Position numbers and translations under genes: made by a program. From Sphingomonadales bacterium (lineage in GTDB: Bacteria > Pseudomonadota > Alphaproteobacteria > Sphingomonadales > Sphingomonadaceae), in contig JANYGX010000012.1 of the NCBI GenBank assembly GCA_025362295.1, positions 90,514 through 154,513 on the forward strand: a stretch of 64,000 bases of DNA. Direction: 5' to 3'. Positions within the stretch are counted from its first letter, which is position 1, and each line of letters opens with the position of its first letter. Shown here piece after piece: positions 32,045-40,358 of this stretch. The notes beneath the pieces are model-generated. The model did no database searches, was not told the DNA's origin, and worked only from the letters and a program-made list of their open reading frames with translations.

Positions 32045-32186
32045 TAAGCATAACGAAAGGCAAAAAAAGATACTGGCGCTTGTGGACGAACATGGTTTTG
32101 TTGCAACCAAACGTTTGGTTAATAAGTTTAATGTGAGGCCATAAACAATCCGCCGCAATATTAATATATTGTGTGAGCAAATGTGA
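32037..32186 (+). pseudogene. glpR: remnant of glpR (DeoR-family repressor), nonsense codon and 3' deletion
   Basis: The frame from ATG 32037 encodes a normal DeoR helix-turn-helix start (RQKKILALVDEHGFVAT, then VNKFNVRP). TAA at 32142 replaces the glutamine of the family motif PQTIRRDL, a change from CAA. The same frame then continues TIRRNINILCEQM before a second stop, after which the effector domain is missing. DeoR-family GlpR normally represses glpK and glpD and is often encoded beside glpD, as here. This copy cannot make a repressor. Confidence 0.85.
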
Positions 32187-32267
32187 TACTGATTTCATCG
32201 AATTAGAAAATTTAAATCAAGTAGGATAAAGTAAAGTCTTTAATGATGGAAAAAATGTTCAAACACT

Positions 32268-33770
32268 ATGTTTGATCTGCTGATCATCGGTGGTGGTATT
32301 AACGGCGTCGGTATTGCGCGCGATGCTGTTGGTCGCGGTCTTAAAGTTGTTCTGTGCGAGCAGAATGATCTTGCCAGTTCCACATCCTCAGCCAGTTCCA
32401 AGCTCATTCATGGCGGCTTGCGCTATCTTGAAACCTACGAATTCCGTTTGGTGCGCGAGGCGCTTGGCGAGCGTGAAACACTGTTGCGCATGGCCCCGCA
32501 TATCATCTGGCCGCTGCGTTTTGTGCTGCCGATTGACAAGGGCCTGCGCCCGGCATGGCTCATTCGACTGGGCCTTTTTCTGTATGATCACCTTGCGAAG
32601 CGCTCGCTGCTTCCTGGCATCAAAACCCTTAACCTGCGCACCTGCCAGCAAGGCAAACCGCTAAACGAGCGCCTCAGCAAGGGTTTTGAGTATGCCGATT
32701 GCTGGGTTGACGATGCGCGACTTGTGGTGTTGAACGCAGTGGACGCTGCCGAGAATGGTGCCGAAATTCTCACACGCACAACATGCTCGGCCCTTAGCCG
32801 CAGCGAAACGTATTGGACCGCAGCACTCACCACAGCAGAAGGCACCACCCGTGAGGTCAAGGCCAAAGCTCTGGTGAACGCCGCTGGCCCATGGGTTGAG
32901 GACATACAGGGTAAATTTGGCCGTCTCTCTAACAGTCGAGGTGTGCGCCTGATCAAGGGCAGTCACATTGTTACAAAAAAACTGTATGAAGGCGAGCACG
33001 CTTATATTTTTCAGTCGCCAGACAAACGCGTTATTTTCGCCATCCCCTATGAACATAATTACACACTGATTGGCACAACGGATCAGGAGTGGTCGTTTGA
33101 AGAGGGCGAACTGAAGATTTCCCCTGAGGAAACCGAATATCTTTGTTCAACGGCAAGCCAATACTTTAAATTACCTGTCACGCAGGATGACATTGTCTGG
33201 TCCTATGCCGGTGTGCGCCCACTCTATGATGACAAGAGCTCATCAGCCTCGGTTGTTACCCGCGACTATGTGTTTGATCTTGATGCGGCAAACGATACAC
33301 TTGCGCCAGCCCTGTCGATTTTTGGCGGCAAGATCACCACCTATCGTCGCCTGGCTGAAGAGGCGCTGCATAAACTGGCGCCTTATTTTACCGCTATCGG
33401 ACCCGCTTGGACGGCTGAAAAAGCGTTGCCCGGCGGGAATTTTCCAGCCGACAAGGTTGGTGCATTTTATGATAGTCTGTGCGCACAATATGCCTGGATA
33501 CCGGCAGCACAGTTGCACCGCATGATGCAGGCTTACGGCACACGTATTCACGATGTGATTGGCAAGGCAACATCACTGGATGATCTTGGTCATCACTTTG
33601 GTGCAGGGCTTTACGAAGCTGAAGTGCACTATCTTTATACGCACGAATTTGCCCGCACGGCAGACGATATTTTATGGCGCAGGACAAAGCTCGGCTTGCG
33701 TTTGAGTGCACATGAGCAAGCTAAACTGGAGACGTGGCCAGCGTTGCGGCACGCGAGAGGAACCGGGTGA
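32268..33770 (+). CDS. glpD: aerobic glycerol-3-phosphate dehydrogenase
   Basis: GlpD (500 residues) is an FAD enzyme of the inner-membrane face that oxidises glycerol 3-phosphate to dihydroxyacetone phosphate, passing electrons to quinone. LIIGGGINGVGIARDAVGRG at residues 4-23 is the FAD-binding fold. SSASSKLIHGGLRYLETYEF and GIKTL plus VNAAGPWVEDIQ are family motifs, and WSYAGVRPLYDD lies near the active site. It completes glycerol use with glpK. It follows the dead glpR by 81 bases and has no evident ribosome-binding site stronger than GGA near 32248. Confidence 0.95.
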   Translation: MFDLLIIGGGINGVGIARDAVGRGLKVVLCEQNDLASSTSSASSKLIHGGLRYLETYEFRLVREALGERETLLRMAPHIIWPLRFVLPIDKGLRPAWLIRLGLFLYDHLAKRSLLPGIKTLNLRTCQQGKPLNERLSKGFEYADCWVDDARLVVLNAVDAAENGAEILTRTTCSALSRSETYWTAALTTAEGTTREVKAKALVNAAGPWVEDIQGKFGRLSNSRGVRLIKGSHIVTKKLYEGEHAYIFQSPDKRVIFAIPYEHNYTLIGTTDQEWSFEEGELKISPEETEYLCSTASQYFKLPVTQDDIVWSYAGVRPLYDDKSSSASVVTRDYVFDLDAANDTLAPALSIFGGKITTYRRLAEEALHKLAPYFTAIGPAWTAEKALPGGNFPADKVGAFYDSLCAQYAWIPAAQLHRMMQAYGTRIHDVIGKATSLDDLGHHFGAGLYEAEVHYLYTHEFARTADDILWRRTKLGLRLSAHEQAKLETWPALRHARGTG

Positions 33771-33783
33771 AAGCTTGTTTATC

Positions 33784-33806
33784 CTACCCCTCAAATGGGG
33801 GAGAAA
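33784..33806. repeat. short GC-rich hairpin repeat between glpD and the GH42 gene
   Basis: CCCC-TCAAAT-GGGG is a compact inverted repeat of the same style as the element at 28119. It may act as a weak terminator for glpD, although no T-run follows. It is the only notable feature in this 183-base gap besides the upstream region of the next gene. Confidence 0.35.
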
Positions 33807-33953
33807 TTTCACGGAGAAGCGTTCACCCGGTTACTCTATATAAAATGCCTGCTAATATTTATTTTATGCAGCTGGGTATTATGTATAGGTATTGATGGCG
33901 GGCCTAGAATAGTTACAAATGGCGCTGTCGGGACACATTAAAATGAGACTGTT

Positions 33954-35882
33954 ATGCACCTAGGCGTCTGCTATTACCCCGAGCAATGGGACGAATTCCG
34001 CTGGCAGGAGGATGCGGCGCAAATGGCAGCACTCGGTCTGACGCGAGTGCGTATTGGCGAGTTTGCCTGGAGCCGGATTGAACCAGAAACGGGTCGTTTT
34101 GAATGGGCATGGCTTGACCGCGCTATTGAAACTTTACACAAGGCAGGCTTGGGCATCATTCTCGGTACACCGACAGCGACGCCGCCCAAATGGCTTGTCG
34201 ATGCTCACCCGGATATTCTTGCAAAAGACAGCAATTGCCGGGTGCGTGGTTTTGGTTCGCGTCGGCATTATTGTTTTTCAAGCCAGACATACAGACGGGA
34301 AGCAACGCGCATGGTGACCGCTTTGGCAGAACGCTACGGCAAGCACCCGGCCATCGTCATGTGGCAAACAGATAATGAATATGGTTGCCACAATACAACG
34401 CTGAGTTATTCAGCTGAAGCGGCATTGGCATTTCGCAACTGGCTGACGCGTCACTACAATTCTGTTGAAACATTAAACAGCGCGTGGGGTAACGTATTTT
34501 GGAGTCAGTCCTATCGCAGCTTTGACGAGATTGATCTGCCCAACCTGACAGTCACAGAAGCCAATCCCTCGCACATTTTGGATTTTCGGCGTTTTTCGTC
34601 TGATCAGGTGATCAGCTTCAATACAATGCAGATTGATATCATTCGTGCCCATGCGCCCAACACAGATATCACGCACAACATGATGGGCTTCGTGACAGAT
34701 TTCGATCATCACACATTGGGTGCTGATCTCGATCTCGCGACATGGGACAGCTATCCGCTGGGCTTCACCGAGCAGTTCTGGTTTACAGAAAGCGAGAAAA
34801 TAAAATACGCACGGCAAGGCCATCCGGATATAGCTGCCTTCCATCATGATTTGTATCGTGGGTGTAGCAACGGTCGCTGGGGCGTGATGGAGCAACAGCC
34901 GGGGCCGGTGAACTGGGCAGCCTATAACCCGTCGCCGCTGCCCGGCATGGTGCGGCTGTGGACACTGGAGGCTTTTGCGCACGGTGCCGAACTGGTCAGC
35001 TATTTTCGCTGGCGGCAGGCACCGTTTGCGCAGGAGCAAATGCACGCCGGGTTGCAACGACCGGATGGCAGTGCGGATGTCGCGTGCGCTGAAATTGCAG
35101 AAGCCGCAGGCGACCTTGAACACTTGGCTGGCGCGGGGAAACCGCTATCATCCGTTGCGCTGGTGTTCAGTTATGAAGCGCAGTGGATGATCCAGACACA
35201 ACCACAAGGCAAAAATTTTGATTATTTGCAACTGGTTTTTGAGTTTTATACAGCCTTGCGCAAACATGGCCTAGATGTGGATATCGTGGCGCCCGATGCT
35301 GATCTCAACCACTATAAAATGCTGGTGATCCCGTCGCTCCCCATTCTCGGCAACGAAATTATGGCGACACTGGAAAACTTTGGTGGGCCAGTGTTGATAG
35401 GCCCGCGCACGGGCAGCAAAACCAGAGACTTCCAAATGCCTGATGACCTGCCACCCGGACCCTTGCAAGAGCTGATGCCGTTCCGCGTGCTGCGGGTGGA
35501 AAGCCTACGGCCAGGGCTGTTGCTGCATGGTGCGGGTTTTGAGATTAACCGGTGGTTTGAACATATCGAAAGTGTTTCGCTGCCAGAAATTGCACTTGAT
35601 AATGGCTGCGGTATTTGTTTCAAACAGGCGCAATATCGCTACCTTGCCGGTTGGCCGGATGACGCCTTACTGGCGCAGGTGATTGCGTCGATGGCAGGGG
35701 AGGCAGATATTGCAATAATGTCTGTGCCGGAAACTGTGCGGGTACGGCGGCGGGGTGATCTGATTTTTCTGTTTAACTATGGAACAGAGCCTGTTGATGT
35801 GTCGGATGTGGTGATGGGTGGTACAATCATCGTTGGCAAAGCTTTGATCGTCCCTGCTGGTGTTTGTGTGCTAAAATTATGA
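33954..35882 (+). CDS. beta-galactosidase, GH42
   Basis: A 642-residue cytoplasmic enzyme that removes beta-linked galactose. GVCYYPEQWDEFRW opens the barrel. WQTDNEYGC carries the acid/base Glu142, and GVMEQQPGPVNW the nucleophile near Glu313, matching the spacing of GH42 enzymes. An ATPPKW segment and a trimerisation domain follow, then a small C-terminal beta domain. No signal peptide. With the GH36 enzyme the cell can strip both anomers of galactose. Its TGA stop is followed in the same frame by a gene remnant with no further stop for 69 codons. Confidence 0.95.
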   Translation: MHLGVCYYPEQWDEFRWQEDAAQMAALGLTRVRIGEFAWSRIEPETGRFEWAWLDRAIETLHKAGLGIILGTPTATPPKWLVDAHPDILAKDSNCRVRGFGSRRHYCFSSQTYRREATRMVTALAERYGKHPAIVMWQTDNEYGCHNTTLSYSAEAALAFRNWLTRHYNSVETLNSAWGNVFWSQSYRSFDEIDLPNLTVTEANPSHILDFRRFSSDQVISFNTMQIDIIRAHAPNTDITHNMMGFVTDFDHHTLGADLDLATWDSYPLGFTEQFWFTESEKIKYARQGHPDIAAFHHDLYRGCSNGRWGVMEQQPGPVNWAAYNPSPLPGMVRLWTLEAFAHGAELVSYFRWRQAPFAQEQMHAGLQRPDGSADVACAEIAEAAGDLEHLAGAGKPLSSVALVFSYEAQWMIQTQPQGKNFDYLQLVFEFYTALRKHGLDVDIVAPDADLNHYKMLVIPSLPILGNEIMATLENFGGPVLIGPRTGSKTRDFQMPDDLPPGPLQELMPFRVLRVESLRPGLLLHGAGFEINRWFEHIESVSLPEIALDNGCGICFKQAQYRYLAGWPDDALLAQVIASMAGEADIAIMSVPETVRVRRRGDLIFLFNYGTEPVDVSDVVMGGTIIVGKALIVPAGVCVLKL

Positions 35883-36092
35883 ATTAATCATTCCATAATA
35901 TCTGCAGACTTAATTGCCTGGGCCAGGCAAGACCACATTATCGCCTGGGCACGCAGCAAGCACGCTGTGCAAGCTATACCCAATGCCAAGGTGCGCCTGT
36001 TTCGTGGTGGCCATTCGCCATTTCTGGAGGATCCCGAAGCGTTTAATGCAGCGTTTCTGTCATTTGTGAATAAACTTCCATCGTTGGCTTAA
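35883..36092 (+). pseudogene. C-terminal remnant of an alpha/beta hydrolase
   Basis: The frame reads DHIIAWARSKHAVQAI, then PNAKVRLFRGGHSPFLEDP and EAFNAAFLSFV before TAA at 36090. This is the usual end of an alpha/beta-hydrolase: the Asp after a gly/arg turn, the catalytic His in GGHSPFLE, and the final helix. No start codon or N-terminal two-thirds exists. It lies in the same frame as the beta-galactosidase just upstream, separated only by its stop. It is probably a leftover from a deletion. Confidence 0.75.
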
Positions 36093-36174
36093 TCCAACAA
36101 ACGCAATCAAGTTGCACAACAATTGGTAACGTGCACCACATCTTATCCTGCAATAACGCGAGACAGAATTCACA

Positions 36175-36203
36175 TTGAACTTCAATGCTATTAATATTAC
36201 TAT
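36175..36203 (+). promoter_or_regulatory. promoter for the galactonate/galactose operon
   Basis: TTGAAC (36175-36180) and TACTAT (36198-36203) are 17 bases apart, about 40 bases before the TTG start of the dehydratase. The spacer contains CTATTAATATTA, an AT-rich palindrome similar to others in the locus, a candidate operator for the GntR protein of this operon. Confidence 0.5.
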
Positions 36204-36243
36204 GCGATAAGACATTGTAAATTCATCAACTGGAGACCGCGAC

Positions 36244-37971
36244 TTGCCCCAAAAGCCCCCCCTGCGCAGTGCTGGAGTTTACGGCAAAAAAGATCGCGAT
36301 GGCTTCATTCACCGCAGCTGGATGAAAAGTCAGGGGTTGCCGGATGACTCGTTTGACGGGCGGCCGATTGTTGGCCTGTGCAACACGTGGTCGGAGCTGA
36401 CACCGTGCAACGCGCACCTGCGCATTCTAGCAGAGCATGTGAAGCGTGGTGTCTGGCAGGCCGGTGGGGTGCCGCTGGAGTTTCCGGTGTCGTCGCTGGG
36501 CGAAACCCAAATTCGCCCGACGGCTATGCTGTTCCGTAATTTGCTGGCGATGGATGTGGAAGAAGCGTTGCGCGGTTATGCCATGGACGGCGTGGTGCTG
36601 CTGGGCGGTTGCGATAAAACCACGCCGGGTCAGTTGATGGGTGCAGCATCGGTGGATTTGCCGACACTGGTGGTGTCGTCTGGCCCCATGTTAAGCGGCA
36701 AGTTTCGCGGTGAAACCATTGGCTCTGGTACGGATGTCTGGCGTTTGAGCGAAGCGGCGCGGGCCGGTGAAATCAGCGAGGACTCATTCTTCAGTGCCGA
36801 GGCCGCGATGTCGCGCAGTGCCGGTGTGTGCAACACCATGGGCACAGCCTCGACAATTGGCAGCCTATGCGAAGCGCTAGGCGTGGCGCTGCCCGGCAAT
36901 GCCTCCATTCCGGCTGTTGACGCGCGCAGGCGGACGATGGCGCACATGGCCGGCAGAAGGATTGTGGCCTTGGTGCAGGAGAATCTGCCCCTCTCGACAT
37001 TTCTCACCCGTGCAACATTTGAAAATGCCATTCGTGTTCATGCCGCAATCGGCGGCTCAACCAACACGGTGGTGCACCTATTGGCTCTGGCAGGTCGCTG
37101 CGGCGTTACGCTCACACTTGAGGATTTTGATCAGCTGTCGCGTGATATTCCACTGCTGGTGGATTTGAAACCATCCGGCCGGTTTCTGATGGAAGATTTT
37201 GATTATGCCGGTGGGATGCCAGCGGTGATGAACCACATCAGCCACGTGCTGCACACAAATGCTCCAACGGTCAGCGGCCAAACGATTGGTGAGATTGCTG
37301 CTGGTGGCGAAAGTTTTAATACAGAGGTGATCCGACCACTGGCATCGCCGGTGAACGCATCTTCCGGCACCTGGGTGCTGCGTGGTAATCTCGCACCTGG
37401 TGGTGCGATCATGAAACCCAATGCAGCATCCGCGCATCTGCTCGTGCATGAAGGGCCAGCTGTGGTGTTTGAATCCATCGAAGATTTCAAGGCGCGCGTG
37501 GATGATCCAGATCTTGATGTCACCGCAGACTCAATCATGGTGCTCAAGCAATGCGGCCCGAAAGGCTATCCGGGAATGCCGGAGGTTGGCAACATGCCGC
37601 TGCCGAAAAAACTGCTGGAACAGGGCGTGCGCGACATGGTGCGCATTTCCGATGCACGGATGAGCGGCACGGCTTACGGCACGGTGATTTTGCACGTGTC
37701 GCCGGAATCGTACATGGGTGGCCCGCTAGCGCTGGTGCAAAACGGCGACCGGATCAAACTGGACGGCCCGGCACGCACGCTGTCGCTACTGGTCGATGAT
37801 GCTGAACTGACGCGTCGCCGCGCGGCATGGCAAGTGCCGCCACCACCGCCGAACAGCGAGCGCGGCTATGTCAATTTGCACGTCAACCATGTGATGCAGG
37901 CGGAGACAGGCTGCGATCTGGATTTTCTGGTTGGTAAAAGTGGTTCGACTGTCACGCGAGAATCCCATTGA
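36244..37971 (+). CDS. IlvD/Edd-family sugar-acid dehydratase, probable D-galactonate dehydratase
   Basis: A 575-residue [2Fe-2S] dehydratase, proposed to convert D-galactonate to 2-keto-3-deoxygalactonate. It starts at TTG (36244) with a GGAG site eight bases upstream. Cys55, Cys123 (GGCDKTTPG) and Cys196 (VCNTMGTAST) have the same spacing as the cluster ligands of L-arabinonate dehydratase as I recall them (59, 127, 200). SDARMSGTAYGTV and ESYMGGPLALV end the active site. Most pathways use the enolase-type DgoD for this step; here the unrelated IlvD-type enzyme fills the place. Dihydroxy-acid or 6-phosphogluconate dehydratase are less likely given the neighbours. Its stop overlaps the next start by four bases. 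Confidence 0.8.
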   Translation: MPQKPPLRSAGVYGKKDRDGFIHRSWMKSQGLPDDSFDGRPIVGLCNTWSELTPCNAHLRILAEHVKRGVWQAGGVPLEFPVSSLGETQIRPTAMLFRNLLAMDVEEALRGYAMDGVVLLGGCDKTTPGQLMGAASVDLPTLVVSSGPMLSGKFRGETIGSGTDVWRLSEAARAGEISEDSFFSAEAAMSRSAGVCNTMGTASTIGSLCEALGVALPGNASIPAVDARRRTMAHMAGRRIVALVQENLPLSTFLTRATFENAIRVHAAIGGSTNTVVHLLALAGRCGVTLTLEDFDQLSRDIPLLVDLKPSGRFLMEDFDYAGGMPAVMNHISHVLHTNAPTVSGQTIGEIAAGGESFNTEVIRPLASPVNASSGTWVLRGNLAPGGAIMKPNAASAHLLVHEGPAVVFESIEDFKARVDDPDLDVTADSIMVLKQCGPKGYPGMPEVGNMPLPKKLLEQGVRDMVRISDARMSGTAYGTVILHVSPESYMGGPLALVQNGDRIKLDGPARTLSLLVDDAELTRRRAAWQVPPPPPNSERGYVNLHVNHVMQAETGCDLDFLVGKSGSTVTRESH

Positions 37972-38717
37972 GCCACGCAACCTACCCAAGCTTAAACGGG
38001 CGTAATGTGTACATCACCGGCGGTGCAACCGGCATTGGTGCAGAACTGGTGCAGAGTTTTGTGGCGCAGGGTGCCCACGTGACGTTTGTAGACATTCAGT
38101 CAGACGCTGGCCACGCGCTGGCAAAAACATTGAACACAGCGCATTACGAAACAGTCGATGTGACAGATGTTGAAGCGCTGCAGGCATCCGTAAAGGCGGC
38201 GGCTGTGCGTATGGGGAGTATTGATATTCTGATCAACAACGTCGCCAACGACACACGCCACGCACCGCTTGAAGTGACGGCTGCATATTGGCGCCAATGC
38301 ATGTCTGTGAATCTCGACTCGGCATTTTTTGCGTCGCAAGCAGCAATTCCATTCATGCAGGCACAGGGTGGCGGTGCCATCATCAACTTTAGCTCCATCA
38401 ATGCCGTGCTTGGCCCGACTGAGATGCCTGGCTACGTGGCGGCCAAAGCTGGGCTGTTGGGCCTGACAAAAGCGCTAGCTCGGCAATATGGCACAGATCA
38501 CATTCGCGTCAATTGCATCTTGCCGGGCTGGGTGGTGACAGAACGGCAGCTTGGAAAATGGCTGACGCCGGAGGCAGAAGCGGCATGGTCTGCAATGGTG
38601 GCAATCAAAGACCGGATATTGCCGCGTGATGTGGCCAATCTTGCCTTGTTTCTGGCTGCAGATGACAGTGCCAAGATAACAGCACAGCAATTTATTATTG
38701 ATGCAGGGCGGGTTTAA
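37968..38717 (+). CDS. short-chain dehydrogenase, probable D-galactose 1-dehydrogenase
   Basis: A 249-residue SDR enzyme, proposed to oxidise D-galactose to galactonolactone with NAD(P). TGGATGIGAE is the cofactor loop, and NNVAND the central strand. Ser in INFSSINAV with Tyr and Lys in GYVAAKAG form the catalytic triad. FIIDAGRV ends the chain. The start is TTG, overlapping the dehydratase stop (TTGA), which implies coupled translation. Placement between the dehydratase and the kinase genes supports the galactose assignment; other sugar or sugar-acid oxidations remain possible. Confidence 0.75.
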   Translation: MSHATYPSLNGRNVYITGGATGIGAELVQSFVAQGAHVTFVDIQSDAGHALAKTLNTAHYETVDVTDVEALQASVKAAAVRMGSIDILINNVANDTRHAPLEVTAAYWRQCMSVNLDSAFFASQAAIPFMQAQGGGAIINFSSINAVLGPTEMPGYVAAKAGLLGLTKALARQYGTDHIRVNCILPGWVVTERQLGKWLTPEAEAAWSAMVAIKDRILPRDVANLALFLAADDSAKITAQQFIIDAGRV

Positions 38718-39640
38718 TGGGTGCAGCCGCCTTCATTGGGGTCGATTGGGGCACCAGCAACGCACGCTTCATTCTGGCGGATGCTGACGGCACGGCACTG
38801 GAGGAGCGCAGCGGCCCTGGCATTGCGCGATTAAACGGGGCTGAGGCGATTGAAGCCGCGTGTTTTCAAGCGATCGAGGGCTGGATTGATGTGCACGGCC
38901 CGGTGCCGGTGATACTGGCCGGTATGGTTGGCTCCAACATTGGCTGGCATCTGGCACCTTATGTTGCAACGCCGGCGACAACGGCAACGATTAGCGCAGC
39001 ACAACACTGCTTTCTCGCTCGCAATATACAATTCATTCTTATTCCTGGCGTTTCAACAACACGGCATGATGGTTTGCCGGACGTTATGCGCGGCGAAGAA
39101 ACCCAGATTATCGGTTGCGACAACAGAAATGACAGGCTGTATTGTTTGCCCGGCACTCACGTTAAATGGGTGGTCGTGAAAGAGCAGGCGATCACAGCCT
39201 TTCACACGGCTATGACAGGTGAATTACTTGATATTTTAGGCAACCACAGTATTTTACTCAATCCTAAACGCGCGCTACATGCAACCATAAGCGCAGCATT
39301 TGCTGATGGCGTCAGACACATGCAAAAGAGCATGTTAGGGTTAGAGTCTTTGCTTTTCACCACACGCAGTCGGCAAATTATGGCAGACTTGCAGACTGAA
39401 GATGCGGACTCCTATCTTGCAGGGTTGTGCATTGGTGCAGATATTCGTTCAGCAACCAGCTTGTATGCAGATGCCACCTGTGTCACCGTGGTTGGCTCAC
39501 CTGTTCTTACAACGCTTTATGCAACCGCTCTTGATATTTATGGCTACAACTCAGAGCAGATTGATGGTCGGGATGCCGTTCTGGCCGGTTTGCACAAGGC
39601 ATATCTAGTGGCAGCTTCCGGGGAGAGTAAGTATGGCTAA
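38717..39640 (+). CDS. dgoK: 2-dehydro-3-deoxygalactonokinase
   Basis: DgoK (307 residues) phosphorylates 2-keto-3-deoxygalactonate at O6, making the substrate of the aldolase encoded at 25936. FIGVDWGTSNARFILAD is the N-terminal ATP loop. GMVGSNIGWH, MRGEETQIIG and LPGTHVKWV are the family motifs. It starts on the last base of the preceding stop codon and overlaps the GntR gene by eight bases. Confidence 0.92.
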   Translation: MGAAAFIGVDWGTSNARFILADADGTALEERSGPGIARLNGAEAIEAACFQAIEGWIDVHGPVPVILAGMVGSNIGWHLAPYVATPATTATISAAQHCFLARNIQFILIPGVSTTRHDGLPDVMRGEETQIIGCDNRNDRLYCLPGTHVKWVVVKEQAITAFHTAMTGELLDILGNHSILLNPKRALHATISAAFADGVRHMQKSMLGLESLLFTTRSRQIMADLQTEDADSYLAGLCIGADIRSATSLYADATCVTVVGSPVLTTLYATALDIYGYNSEQIDGRDAVLAGLHKAYLVAASGESKYG

Positions 39641-40358
39641 ATTTTCCAAAGGTAATCTTACGGATCATGTGGCCAATGCGCTTGGCCACTCAATAGTGTC
39701 TGGCGATTATAAGCCAGGCTCCGTTTTCCTGATTGAGGAGCTTTGCAAAACATTTGATGCCAGTCGCACTGTGATGCGCGAAGCGGTGAAAACGTTGACA
39801 GCCAAAGGCTTGGTTACATCGCGCCCGAGTGTTGGCAGTATTGTCGAAAAATCAGGCAACTGGAACCTGAGTGATCCGGATGTGCTGGACTGGTTTTTGA
39901 ATGTCAAGGGCAACACACTCCCATTGATCCAGGAGTTTAACGAATTTCGTCTTGGCATAGAACCGACGGCAGCCGCTATGGCTGCACGTGCTCAAGATAA
40001 GCCAGCCATTGCAAAAATATTTACAGCGTTGGAGCGCATGCTAGCTGCAGAAAGACAGGAAGATAGTGCGCTGGATGCCGATGTGGAATTCCATGTGGCT
40101 ATTCTGCATGCCAGCGGCAATCGTTTTTTTATCAATATGCGCCACACAATTGATGTGGCGTTGCGCATTTCCATTCGCGTCACAAACAGATCGAAAGGTG
40201 TTGATGGACCCAATGTGCCTGACCATGCCAAAATAGCTGAAGCGATTGCCGTTGGCGATGAAACCGCTGCGCGGGATGCCATGCAAAATTTGCTGATAGA
40301 GGCACGCAGTTTATTGAAGGGTCCAGTCGTCATGCCGCAGGATCAACAACCGCTGTGA
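39633..40358 (+). CDS. GntR-family regulator, FadR subgroup
   Basis: A 241-residue regulator. The winged helix (residues about 8-70) includes LGHSIVSGDYKPGSVFLIEEL and SRTVMREAVKTLTAKGLV. The C-terminal FCD ligand domain has EFNEFRLGIEPTAAAMAA, and DVEFHVAILHASGNRFF with the metal-binding His. FCD regulators usually sense sugar acids, so galactonate or KDGal is a good guess for its ligand. It is the only intact regulator gene in the galactose/glycerol locus, embedded by overlaps between dgoK and the lactonase. It most likely represses both divergent operons. Confidence 0.88.
   Translation: MAKFSKGNLTDHVANALGHSIVSGDYKPGSVFLIEELCKTFDASRTVMREAVKTLTAKGLVTSRPSVGSIVEKSGNWNLSDPDVLDWFLNVKGNTLPLIQEFNEFRLGIEPTAAAMAARAQDKPAIAKIFTALERMLAAERQEDSALDADVEFHVAILHASGNRFFINMRHTIDVALRISIRVTNRSKGVDGPNVPDHAKIAEAIAVGDETAARDAMQNLLIEARSLLKGPVVMPQDQQPL

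Noticed and set aside
25936..37971. Reading the dehydratase and aldolase as the Entner-Doudoroff pair Edd and Eda
   Set aside because: They are in different operons with dgoK, two galactosidases and a galactose-type dehydrogenase, and the aldolase has the PLNSP motif of DgoA. No glucose-6-phosphate dehydrogenase or 6-phosphogluconolactonase is nearby.
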